Assembly: GCA_014656495.1 (NCBI GenBank)
Contig: BNCN01000007.1
Location: 124,001 to 188,000, forward strand
DNA: 64,000 nucleotides
Reading direction: 5' to 3'
From: Comamonas sp. KCTC 72670
GTDB lineage: Bacteria > Myxococcota > Myxococcia > Myxococcales > Myxococcaceae
Shown here: positions 51,446-64,000 of the stretch, piece by piece
How the letters are laid out: each line of letters starts with the position of its first letter
Numbering within the stretch: position 1 is the first letter of the stretch
The notes under the pieces: model-generated
The model's database searches: none
Told to the model about the DNA's origin: nothing
The model's input: the letters and a program-made list of their open reading frames with translations, nothing else
Made by a program: the position numbers and the translations under genes

Positions 51446-53343
51446 GGGCGGACCTCCGCCAGCGCCGTCACGCCCGTGGCCACATCCGCGACGGAGACGC
51501 TCACCGGACCGGTGGCGCGCACCGTGAACGATGTGCGGCCCTCCTGCGTCATCGCATCCGTCCGCTCGCCCGAGGACAGCGAGACGAACACGTCACGCCC
51601 CGTCAGCACCTCACCGCTCGCGTCCTCCACCCAGTACGTCACGCGGGCGCCGGCCACCTGCAGCCGCACGTTCACCGGCACCGCGGGCGCCAGCCGCACG
51701 TGCTGCGCCACGAAGGAAGGCACCAGCGGCCGCTCCATCGGGAAGACAGGCCCCTCCGCGCCGAGCACATGCACCGTCCGCGTCAGGCCCGTCCACACCG
51801 CATGCGCGAGCTCCACCTTGCCCGGACGCGCGGGGCCCAGCTGCACGGTGCCGTCGACGCCCGTCACCACCTCGTGGCCATCCACACGCAGCGCCTGCGC
51901 GGGCACCGGCAGCCCCGCCAGGTCCGAGACGCCCGCGTACAACGAGCCCTCCGCCAACCACACGCGGAGGCGCGCGGGCTCGCTCCCCGAAGGTCCCCAG
52001 GCCCGGGCCCTCAGGTCCACTTCGCCGGCCTCGCCCTCCGTGGGAATCGACCACGTGCTGGTGAAGGTCCCTGGCGGCGCCTCCACCGGCGGCGTGAGCT
52101 CACCTAGGGGCGCGTTCAGCTCCACCGTCGCACCCGGCCGGGGGCGCTCGAAGGCATCACGCGCCGTCACCACCACGCGCGTGCGCGCGCCGCGATGCAC
52201 CAGCGACTCCTCCACGCTCAGGCGACTCTCCGCCACGGGCCCCTGCACCAACTCCAGGGCCGGTGACTCGCGCGAGCCGGGTCCCCGCTGGGGCCACGCG
52301 GCCTCGATGCGCTCCTCGGCCGTCAGCGTGCGCGGCGCGGTGTAGCGCCACTCCAGCAAGCCCCCCGGCGCGCGCGTGGGACCGCGCAACGTGCCGAGGC
52401 GTGCCTGCGCGGTGACGCGGGCATCCTCCACGGGCGCGCCCATCGCGTCGCTCGTCGCGCAGACGAGCCGGGCCTGGGACACGCCATCCGCGGGCAGCCG
52501 CTGCGGCTGGAGCACACACGCCAGACCGTCCGTGGGCGGGAGCCGCAGGTCAATGGGCATCCGCCGCACGTTGCCGACCTTGTCCACCACCCGGCCCTGC
52601 CCGATGCGATGCCCGGGCGGCACGATGATGGGCACCCGGAAGCGGCCGTCATGTCCCGCGGCCACCGGGCCAAACGTCTGCCCCGCGATGTCGATGGAGA
52701 TCTCCGCGTCCGGCTCCGTCGTGCCCGGCAGATTCACCGACGCGGCGAGCGGCACGAGCACGCGGCCATACGCGCCATGAATCGACTGCGGGCTGGGCCA
52801 CGCGGAGAAGGCCACCAGGATGGCCACCTCGGGATAACGCGTGTCCGGCAGCACATACCGCGCGCGATACGTGCCCGGGCCGGTGCGCTCCAGGCCCTCC
52901 ACGCGGCCCACGCTCACGCGCACCACCGGCGGCGCGCCGCTGTCATCCGCGGTGCCATCCGGCCGCACCAGCCGCACCGTGAGCTGGGCCTCCTTGTCCT
53001 TGCCCTTCACGGGCGCGGGCGGCTCCAGCGTCAACCGGACGTCGGTCGCCTGCGGGCCCAGGAGGTATCGCGCCTGTGCTTCCAGCCCGTCCGCGCGCGC
53101 GCGCACCGACACCTCGCGAGCACCGGGCCGCGGCACCACCACGTACGTGTGCAGCGGCGGCTGGGCCTCGCCTCCGCGCACCTCCGCGCCCTCGATGGAC
53201 AGCGTGGGCGGCCCCATCGGAACGGGGCGCCCCGCGGCGTCTCGCCGGACCACTGCCACGGGGAAGCCATCCGGCGCCACGGCGGACGACGGCCCGAGTA
53301 TCTCGAGCGTGTCCGCCCAGGCCGGGGCACACAGCAGCAGCAA
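51442..53343 (-). CDS. Secreted multi-Ig-like (invasin-type) protein
   Basis: This protein of about 633 residues has a hydrophobic leader (LLLCAPAWA-D) and several bacterial Ig-like domains, with repeated patterns such as RLVRPDGT and ARLVCATSDAMGAPVEDARVTAQ. The TTG at 53343 is used. A CTG at 53367 would give a fuller signal peptide (NRFLLLGLLLLCAPAWA) but is a rare start. It is the second gene in the operon and probably forms part of a surface structure with its neighbours. Confidence 0.75.
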   Translation of the reverse strand: MLLLCAPAWADTLEILGPSSAVAPDGFPVAVVRRDAAGRPVPMGPPTLSIEGAEVRGGEAQPPLHTYVVVPRPGAREVSVRARADGLEAQARYLLGPQATDVRLTLEPPAPVKGKDKEAQLTVRLVRPDGTADDSGAPPVVRVSVGRVEGLERTGPGTYRARYVLPDTRYPEVAILVAFSAWPSPQSIHGAYGRVLVPLAASVNLPGTTEPDAEISIDIAGQTFGPVAAGHDGRFRVPIIVPPGHRIGQGRVVDKVGNVRRMPIDLRLPPTDGLACVLQPQRLPADGVSQARLVCATSDAMGAPVEDARVTAQARLGTLRGPTRAPGGLLEWRYTAPRTLTAEERIEAAWPQRGPGSRESPALELVQGPVAESRLSVEESLVHRGARTRVVVTARDAFERPRPGATVELNAPLGELTPPVEAPPGTFTSTWSIPTEGEAGEVDLRARAWGPSGSEPARLRVWLAEGSLYAGVSDLAGLPVPAQALRVDGHEVVTGVDGTVQLGPARPGKVELAHAVWTGLTRTVHVLGAEGPVFPMERPLVPSFVAQHVRLAPAVPVNVRLQVAGARVTYWVEDASGEVLTGRDVFVSLSSGERTDAMTQEGRTSFTVRATGPVSVSVADVATGVTALAEVRP

Positions 53344-53379
53344 TCCGAGGAGGAGAAACCGGTTCAGGGCCGTGTCAGT

Positions 53380-55035
53380 CTACAGGGCACCGTCGCCACG
53401 TCGAAGCGCCTTCGCACGACGCGGACGCAGCAATCCGGCCATCAACAGGATCACCCCGGAAAGCGTTATTGAACCACCCCCGGTGCTACAGCCCCGAAGC
53501 CCCGCGTCCCGCACCGGGCCCTCGGGGACGAAGGTCACTGGGGACACCGGCACGGACGCGGATGACACCGGCGCGAGTGTGACGCCGGGAATGACGGTGG
53601 CGTCCGCGGGCGTCCCCGACACGGGCTGGCACAGCCTCGGCGGCCCGTACACCCGGATGCGGAACGCGCTCCCCGGCTTGCCGGAGATGAGCGCCGTCAG
53701 CGAGTTGTGCCCATCCAGCCGCGCGCGCGTCGCCACCCGCGGCACGCCCTGCTTGAAACGCGACGGGTCCACCAGCTCCCGGCCGTTGAGCCACACCCAG
53801 CCCGCGGTGGAGTCCTCGCCATTGTAGCCGTTGTCCACGCACAACACGCCGTCACCGGAGCCCGCGAAGCCGAGCGCCACGCCGTTGGGCTGACCGCTCG
53901 TCCGCGCCACCTCCAGCGACGCGAGCAGCGGCCAGTCACCGGGCCGCGCGCAGACCTCCGCGGGAGACACCGGCTCCACCGGCGCCAGCTTGCAGCCCGG
54001 CGCGTCATCCAACTTGAACGTGAAGGCGTGGACGTTGAAGTCCCCGTTCTGCGACACGGTCCACACCACGCGCACCGTGCCGTCCGCGTCCACGCTCAGG
54101 TCCGTGAGGCTCTCGTTCTCGGGCGTGTTCGTGATGGCGTAGAGCGTCTCCGTGCTCAAGTCATAGAGCACGATGTCGAAGTCGTTCTTCGACGGGTCCC
54201 TCCGCTCGAAGGCAATCAACGAGCCGCTGATGCTGGGGTTCGCGTCCATCCCCGGCAGCGCCAGCCGCTGCTCGGTGCCTCCGTTCAGCGGCTTCCAGTA
54301 GATGTCCCGGTCCGTCACGCCGTCGAGCGTGCGCGTGCTCGCGTACACGACCACCTCGCCGTTGGTGTCCGGCTGGGACTCCTCGCCTTCGCTGCCCGTG
54401 AGCGCCTGCGACGTGAAGCCGTGGGCGCCTCGCCGGGCCTGCCAGATGTCACAGCGCAAGCCCTGCTCGTCACACTTGGCCCAGACCACCGTCGCGCCAT
54501 CGGGTGACACGGCCGGCGTGCGGTCCTGAAACGTGTCGTCCGTGAGGCGCGTGAGGGTGCCGGTGTCCAGGTCGAACACGGCGATCTCCGGCTGAGACGT
54601 CACGCCGGTGTAGCCGAAGTCCTGCCACGCGACAGTGCGTCCGCCAATCACGGCGGAGCGGCGGCTGCTGCCCGCCTCCGGCGCCAGCTCGCGGGCCACC
54701 GTGTCCGTGCCCACGTCGAAGGCGTGGATGGCGCTGGACGTGCTCACCCGCGTGAAGACGATGGTGCTGCCCGAGATGTCCGAGACGAAGTCGAACGCGC
54801 CTTCGTTCGGGATGGCCGCGTCCGCGCCGGTGCGCAGGTCGTGGTAGCGAATCTCGCTCGTGCCCCGGGACTCGTTCGTGTACGCCACCCACGGGCCGCT
54901 GACGTGAGGGTCCGTCTGGTCTCCCGGCCCCCCCGCGACCACGTGCAGGGTGCCCGTCAGTGTTCTCGGCGCGGGGGTGGATGCGAGCGCCAACGGAGGA
55001 AGCAGCCAACAGCTCAGGGCCAGTGTCCGCAGCAT
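53380..55035 (-). CDS. Secreted TolB-type beta-propeller protein with C-terminal sorting signal
   Basis: The 551-residue protein has a signal peptide, then a TolB/WD40-like propeller with repeated SPDGATVVWA-type blades. A cysteine-rich middle follows, and then a C-terminal segment GLRGCSTGGGSITLSGVILL with a basic tail, resembling MYXO-CTERM. GGAGG lies eight bases before the ATG. It is the first gene of the riboswitch-controlled operon. Confidence 0.8.
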   Translation of the reverse strand: MLRTLALSCWLLPPLALASTPAPRTLTGTLHVVAGGPGDQTDPHVSGPWVAYTNESRGTSEIRYHDLRTGADAAIPNEGAFDFVSDISGSTIVFTRVSTSSAIHAFDVGTDTVARELAPEAGSSRRSAVIGGRTVAWQDFGYTGVTSQPEIAVFDLDTGTLTRLTDDTFQDRTPAVSPDGATVVWAKCDEQGLRCDIWQARRGAHGFTSQALTGSEGEESQPDTNGEVVVYASTRTLDGVTDRDIYWKPLNGGTEQRLALPGMDANPSISGSLIAFERRDPSKNDFDIVLYDLSTETLYAITNTPENESLTDLSVDADGTVRVVWTVSQNGDFNVHAFTFKLDDAPGCKLAPVEPVSPAEVCARPGDWPLLASLEVARTSGQPNGVALGFAGSGDGVLCVDNGYNGEDSTAGWVWLNGRELVDPSRFKQGVPRVATRARLDGHNSLTALISGKPGSAFRIRVYGPPRLCQPVSGTPADATVIPGVTLAPVSSASVPVSPVTFVPEGPVRDAGLRGCSTGGGSITLSGVILLMAGLLRPRRAKALRRGDGAL

Positions 55036-55114
55036 CGGATGGTCCTCCGGGGGTTTCCGAATCGATGACCCACTGCCGCCCTGCACAAGGCGCGTGGGCC
55101 CGGACCCGTCCGGT

Positions 55115-55203
55115 GCTGACTTCCCACGGCGGTCACGGCCGGCCGGACTTCAGGCCCCGCGGCTTTGCGCACCGGGGCTTTCGCCCGGGATTGCCCTTGA
55201 ACA
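55115..55203 (-). ncRNA. GEMM-I (c-di-GMP-I) riboswitch
   Basis: On the minus strand just upstream of the operon the sequence reads AAGGGCAATCCCGGGCGAAA followed by GCCCCGGTGCGCAAAGCCGC. These are the conserved GGGCAA...CC, the GAAA tetraloop and the GCAAAGCC of the GEMM-I aptamer, in the right order and spacing. The 3' helix (CCGGCCGGCCGTGACC) is a weaker match, so the exact ends are estimates. About 80 bases lie between it and the ATG. It should couple operon expression to c-di-GMP. Confidence 0.75.
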
Positions 55204-55283
55204 GGAACGACTCCTCCCGAAGTTTAAGAAGCCCCTTCGGCGAGGGTCAAGGCGAACACCCGCTCGCACACTCGGCCGCTGTC

Positions 55284-56246
55284 TCAGTCGTCGCGCGCTT
55301 GATTCCAGATGTTCTCGGTATCCGTCTTCAGCGGCGGAGGCGTCGTGTCGACAACGACGTCCTGGCGCTCCTGCTGCTTCGTGCGCCCGACGCCAAACGC
55401 CTGCACGTCCACCGTGTTGCGGCCTTCCCGGAGGATCACCTTTCGCTGGAAGTTTCCCTCCGCATCGGACTTCACGGTGACGCCGCCCACTTCCACGCGG
55501 CTGCCCGGCGTCGCCTGTCCGCGCACCACGAGCTCGCGCTCACGGCGGGTGCGCTCACTGGGCCAGTCCACCTTGAGGAGCAGGCTGGTGGGCACCGGCG
55601 ACGGGTCCGACGGCGCCTGTCCGGGACGCACGACGGCCTGCTGCCCCGCGCGGACGATGACGACCTTGCCCTGCCCCACGAGGGTGACTTCGCCCTCGCG
55701 CGTGCCCACCGCGACGGTGCCCTCGCCGTTGTTGCTCATGGTGAAGGCACCCGCCTGCTGCAACGTGGCCGTCGCATCCGAGTTCGCCGCCTTCACCTCG
55801 AACGTGTGTCGCTGCCCGGGACGCACGACGGCGGTCGCCATACCGCGAGCGAGCAGGATGCGGGACAGCGACTCCGTCAGCGCGTCCACGGAGATTTCGG
55901 TGCCGGGGTCCATGTGCACTTCCACGGACTCGCCGCCAATCAGCATGGCGTACGAGCCGTCATCCGTGCGCACCCGTTCATCCCGGCGCAGCGCCATGCC
56001 CACGGTGGCCTCGCGCCACGAGCCGTCCGTGTTCTGCACCTCCACCTTGCCGGACACCTGCGTCAGCTCCAGCACCAACTGACGAGGCACCACGGGCGCC
56101 GCGACGACAGGCGGCGCGACGGGCGGTGGCGGCGGCGGTGGCGGCTGACGCAAGAAGACGAACCACCCCACCGGCAGCGCCGCGAGAATCAGCACGAGGC
56201 CGATGAGGAACGGCGCCTGACGGCGAGATGGACGGGAATCAGCCAT
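55284..56246 (-). CDS. FecR-like periplasmic protein with membrane anchor
   Basis: The 320-residue protein has a basic N-terminus, one membrane helix (about 13-30) and a proline-rich spacer. A FecR-type domain follows (about 60-195, with GKVEVQNTDGSWREATVGM and RVRTDDGSYAMLIGG), and an Ig-like/PEGA-like C-terminal domain (DAEGNFQRKVILREGRNTVDVQAFG). FecR domains relay envelope signals or bind peptidoglycan. It follows the histidine kinase gene by 17 bp. Confidence 0.8.
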   Translation of the reverse strand: MADSRPSRRQAPFLIGLVLILAALPVGWFVFLRQPPPPPPPPVAPPVVAAPVVPRQLVLELTQVSGKVEVQNTDGSWREATVGMALRRDERVRTDDGSYAMLIGGESVEVHMDPGTEISVDALTESLSRILLARGMATAVVRPGQRHTFEVKAANSDATATLQQAGAFTMSNNGEGTVAVGTREGEVTLVGQGKVVIVRAGQQAVVRPGQAPSDPSPVPTSLLLKVDWPSERTRRERELVVRGQATPGSRVEVGGVTVKSDAEGNFQRKVILREGRNTVDVQAFGVGRTKQQERQDVVVDTTPPPLKTDTENIWNQARDD

Positions 56247-56263
56247 GGACGACTCGCTAGCTA

Positions 56264-61470
<5,207 letters not shown>

Positions 61471-61535
61471 CTCAAGAAGTGAGAAACAGGACGGTCAGGG
61501 ACATACCGTGAGTGCGCAGGGTGACACCGGACGAG

Positions 61536-61558
61536 TTGACTCTACACGTCTGTTCAGG
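61536..61558 (+). promoter_or_regulatory. LexA operator and -35 of lexA
   Basis: CTACACGTCTGTTCAGG at 61542-61558 fits every position of the Myxococcus LexA consensus (CTRHAMRYBYGTTCAGS). TTGACT (61536-61541) abuts it, so LexA bound here should block lexA transcription. The -10 is not obvious. The site is about 70 bp from the divergent hybrid kinase gene and could affect that too. Confidence 0.75.
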
Positions 61559-61630
61559 GAGAGTGACACTGAAAGCCTGTTGCCTGGGGGAACGACTCCC
61601 CGGCAGGACGGCAGACGGGTGAGGGAGCGC

Positions 61631-62299
61631 ATGGAAGAGCTCACGGAACGCCAGCGCGAGATTCTCAGCTTCATCGTCAAGGAGACGGAAACCCGGGGCT
61701 TCCCGCCGACGATCCGCGAGATCGGGGAGCACATGGACATCCGCTCGACGAACGGCGTCAACGACCATCTGAAGGCCCTGGAGCGCAAGGGCTACCTGAA
61801 CCGGGGCGAGCAGCAGAGCCGCTCCCTGGTGCCCACCAAGCGCGCGCGGCTGCTGCTGGGCCTGGGGGCGCGCAAGGACTCGGGCATGGTGGAGATTCCC
61901 CTGCTGGGCAAGGTCGCCGCCGGCGCGCCGCTGCTCGCGCAGGAGAACATGGAGGACTCGGTCAAGATCGACAGCTTCCTGCTCGGAGGCGTGAATGGCC
62001 GCGAGGTCTTCGCCCTGCGCGTGAAGGGGCAGTCGATGATCGACGACGGCATCCACGACGGGGACTACCTCTTCGTGAAGAAGACGCCGTCCGCGCAGCC
62101 GGGTGAAATCGTGGTGGCCCTCATCGAGGACGAGGCCACGGTGAAGCGCTACTACCCGGAGGGCGACCGCATCCGCTTCCAGCCCGCGAACGCCACCATG
62201 CAGCCCATCTACGTGAGCCGGGCGGAGTTCCGGTCCACCATGATTCTGGGCCAGGTGGTGGGCGTGTACCGGAAGCTCCAGGCCGGCCGCACGCCGTAG
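61631..62299 (+). CDS. lexA: LexA repressor, SOS regulator
   Basis: The 222-residue protein has the winged-helix DNA-binding domain ([31 protein letters not shown]) and the self-cleavage domain. The scissile Ala-Gly is in [12 protein letters not shown]. The nucleophile is Ser135 (GQSMIDDG) and the general base is Lys172 (TVKRYY). The length is normal. The ATG at 61631 gives the family N-terminus. It is autoregulated through the operator upstream. Confidence 0.97.
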   Translation: MEELTERQREILSFIVKETETRGFPPTIREIGEHMDIRSTNGVNDHLKALERKGYLNRGEQQSRSLVPTKRARLLLGLGARKDSGMVEIPLLGKVAAGAPLLAQENMEDSVKIDSFLLGGVNGREVFALRVKGQSMIDDGIHDGDYLFVKKTPSAQPGEIVVALIEDEATVKRYYPEGDRIRFQPANATMQPIYVSRAEFRSTMILGQVVGVYRKLQAGRTP

Positions 62300-62310
62300 T
62301 CCCCCACCCC

Positions 62311-62337
62311 GCCCCGGGCCTCATGTCAGGCCCGGGC
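62311..62337. terminator. Bidirectional hairpin between lexA and the TPR gene
   Basis: CCCGGGCCT and AGGCCCGGG form a perfect 9-bp stem (62313-62336, extendable by a G-C pair) with a 6-base loop. No T-run follows. It lies between convergent genes. Confidence 0.6.
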
Positions 62338-62344
62338 GCGCGGC

Positions 62345-63487
62345 TCAGGGGCACTTCTTGAGGGTGGCGTCCGCCGCGGCGGCCCGCGCGCAGGCGGCCT
62401 GCAGGACGCCCTTGTCCTTCAGCTCCTGGGCCAGCCGGGCCGTGGTGACGTGCAGCTCGGCGTCCTTCGCCTGGTCCTCCTCCGCGCTCAGGCCGGCGAG
62501 GATTCGGAGCGCGTCCGGCTTGCGCTCCATGGTGACGAGCAGGTCGGCCAGCTCCCGCAGCTCGCGCATGTCCTGTCCCGAGGCGGACCCCAGCGCGGCC
62601 TCCAACTCCTCCTTGGCCGCCGATTTGTCCTTCAGCCCCAGGTAGAGGCGGGCCAGCGCCACGTGGACGATGGCGCGGTCCTTCACGCGCAGGGACTCCT
62701 TGTAGGCGGAGATGGCGTCGCCGGGCTTGTCCAGCTTCGTCTGGATTTCACCGACGAGCTCCCACAGCGTCGGGTCCCTGGGCGCGCGGCTGGCGGCGTC
62801 CCGGTAGGCGTTGGCGGCCTCGGGCAGGTTGCCCGCGTGCACCAGGCCGTCCCCCAGCGCGGAGAGCACCTCCGCGGTGTGGATGCCGTCGTCCACGGCC
62901 TTCTGCGCCACCGTGAGGACCTCCGCGTGGCGCCGCTGCTCCGTCAGGACGTCCAGCGCGCGGATGACGAGCGCGGACTTCTGCTCCGGGGACGGCGCCG
63001 CGTTCGACGCGAGCGAGAAGTGGCGCACGGCGGCGTCGTGGTCGCCCTTCTTGAGGTACAGGTCGCCCAGGGACTCCAGGGCGTTGAAGTCCTGGGGGAA
63101 GAGGGCCAGCGCCTTGCGCAGCGAGCTCTGGGCCTCGGCCACCTGGCCGAGCTGGGCCTGGATGAAGCCCAGGCGGCTCCAGTTGGTGGAGCGCTTGGGG
63201 TCCAGCTTGAGGGCGGCCTCGAACTCGGTGGCGGCCTCCGTCAGGCGGCCCATGGACAGGTACACCTCGCCGCGCGCGGCGGGCAGGCGCGGGTCGTCCG
63301 GGGCGAGTTGCTTCATGGCCTCGAAGGAGGCCAGGGCCGCCTCGAAGTGTCCCTGGAGGTACTCGGCGGTGCCTTTGACGTAGAGGCCCTCCGCGTGGTC
63401 CTTCGGCTTGACGCGAGGCGTCTCGTCGTCACAGCCCGTCAGGGCGAGCAAGGCAATCAGGGAGAGGGCGCGCGGTCGCGGGAACAT
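62345..63487 (-). CDS. TPR-repeat lipoprotein
   Basis: The 380-residue protein has a lipoprotein signal (ALLALTGC, Cys19) followed by about eight tetratricopeptide repeats (for example DFNALESLGDLYLKKGDHDAAV and PTLWELVGEIQTKLDKPGDAI). It would be a membrane-anchored scaffold. A second lipid-linked gene, the outer-membrane protein fragment, lies just upstream on the same strand. Confidence 0.88.
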   Translation of the reverse strand: MFPRPRALSLIALLALTGCDDETPRVKPKDHAEGLYVKGTAEYLQGHFEAALASFEAMKQLAPDDPRLPAARGEVYLSMGRLTEAATEFEAALKLDPKRSTNWSRLGFIQAQLGQVAEAQSSLRKALALFPQDFNALESLGDLYLKKGDHDAAVRHFSLASNAAPSPEQKSALVIRALDVLTEQRRHAEVLTVAQKAVDDGIHTAEVLSALGDGLVHAGNLPEAANAYRDAASRAPRDPTLWELVGEIQTKLDKPGDAISAYKESLRVKDRAIVHVALARLYLGLKDKSAAKEELEAALGSASGQDMRELRELADLLVTMERKPDALRILAGLSAEEDQAKDAELHVTTARLAQELKDKGVLQAACARAAAADATLKKCP

Positions 63488-63502
63488 GGGAGGCTCCGAA
63501 GC

Positions 63503-64000
63503 TCAGAAGTGGTACGCGATGCCTGCGTTGAGGTCCAGGTTGAGGCCGTCACCCAGCTTCGAATCGGCCAGGCCCAGCACCGCCTGGGCCACGTTGGTCC
63601 CCAGCTCCAGTTGGAACCCCACCTTGCCGGCGACGAGGAACTCGAGCCCCGCGAACCCGATGACGGTGGGCAGCGGGCCCGTGGACTGGAAGATACCGAA
63701 GTCGCCGAAGGACAGCTGCACGCCCAGGCCGAATCCCCAGTAGGGCCGCACGGAGCGCTCCAGGTTGTGGTAGTGCCGCGCGCCCACGACGCTGGGCAAC
63801 ACGTTGAGGCCGCTGCGCACGCCCTCCTGGGTGGAGCGCACGTAGTTGAAGCCGACCTGGAGGAAGCCGACCCATTCGGGGTGGAACCAGTAGCCCACCT
63901 CGATGTCGCCGCCCGGGTTCACCGCGGACAGCTTGTCGATGAAGTTGTTGTTCACGCGAAGGCCCAGGAGCAGGCCTCCGCCGCCGGTGCGCGACGAGCC
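63503..64000 (-). CDS. Outer-membrane beta-barrel protein, C-terminal part (5' end outside window)
   Basis: The frame is open to the right edge, so only about 165 residues are present. They show alternating aromatic and small residues typical of an outer-membrane barrel (VGYWFHPEWVGFLQVGFNY, RPYWGFGLGVQL) and end in a C-terminal phenylalanine (YHF). It lies 15 bp upstream of the TPR lipoprotein and probably shares its transcript. Confidence 0.75.
   Translation of the reverse strand, partial: GSSRTGGGGLLLGLRVNNNFIDKLSAVNPGGDIEVGYWFHPEWVGFLQVGFNYVRSTQEGVRSGLNVLPSVVGARHYHNLERSVRPYWGFGLGVQLSFGDFGIFQSTGPLPTVIGFAGLEFLVAGKVGFQLELGTNVAQAVLGLADSKLGDGLNLDLNAGIAYHF

Overview
The window is high-GC DNA that looks like a Myxococcales chromosome (Myxococcus, Corallococcus or Pyxidicoccus type). 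Supporting signs are MYXO-CTERM-like C-termini, PEGA-domain kinase-like proteins, DUF4388 and MshEN response proteins, a lexA gene preceded by a 17-bp site that fits the Myxococcus LexA consensus, and a polymorphic-toxin cassette with an Imm11 (MXAN_0049-type) protein. No rRNA, integrase or CRISPR array was seen.

Layout. 0-7 kb: the end of an MFS exporter, a fatty acyl-AMP ligase, a YnfA-like membrane protein, an AsmA-like protein, and a divergent LysR/NmrA pair. 7.2-12.4 kb: a type VI secretion-type effector cassette (PAAR-like DUF4150 protein, a HEAT-repeat protein fused to a catalytically dead ketosynthase-like fold, an AHH nuclease, Imm11 and Imm49). 12.5-25.3 kb: an accessory island bounded by two direct copies of a tRNA-leader sequence. 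The right copy still precedes a tRNA-Met.

The island holds the most interesting system. Six tightly packed minus-strand genes run hlyD, C39-peptidase ABC transporter, a second ABC transporter with a decayed C39 domain, a NodT/TolC-type outer-membrane factor, a 582-aa protein of unknown family, and an APH-fold kinase. Divergent from hlyD is a free-standing transcription unit with a -35/-10, a perfect AAAGGAGG ribosome site, a 14-codon ORF (MKIKIHVRGGPKAR) and a 14-bp intrinsic terminator. I read this as a dedicated three-component export and maturation machine for an exceptionally short double-glycine peptide. The layout recalls NHLM-type two-ABC exporters, but the precursor is unlike any I can name.

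25.3-44.7 kb is mostly housekeeping and signalling: a GDT1-type transporter behind a yybP-ykoY Mn2+ riboswitch, a CpsB-like phosphatase next to YacG and a YbhN-like membrane protein, a quinone oxidoreductase, an agmatinase-family protein, a glycosyltransferase, an HtrA protease, a PEGA pseudokinase, an MshEN protein with two c-di-GMP-type motifs, and a REC-DUF4388 protein. 44.7-61.5 kb is a c-di-GMP-flavoured block. A multi-domain hybrid kinase with a degenerate GGDEF domain, a second histidine kinase and a FecR-like protein lie upstream. A GEMM-I (c-di-GMP-I) riboswitch then precedes a four-gene, 10-kb operon for surface and outer-membrane proteins. 61.5-64 kb has lexA, a TPR lipoprotein and a partial outer-membrane protein. 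All functions come from reading translated motifs by eye; no searches were run.
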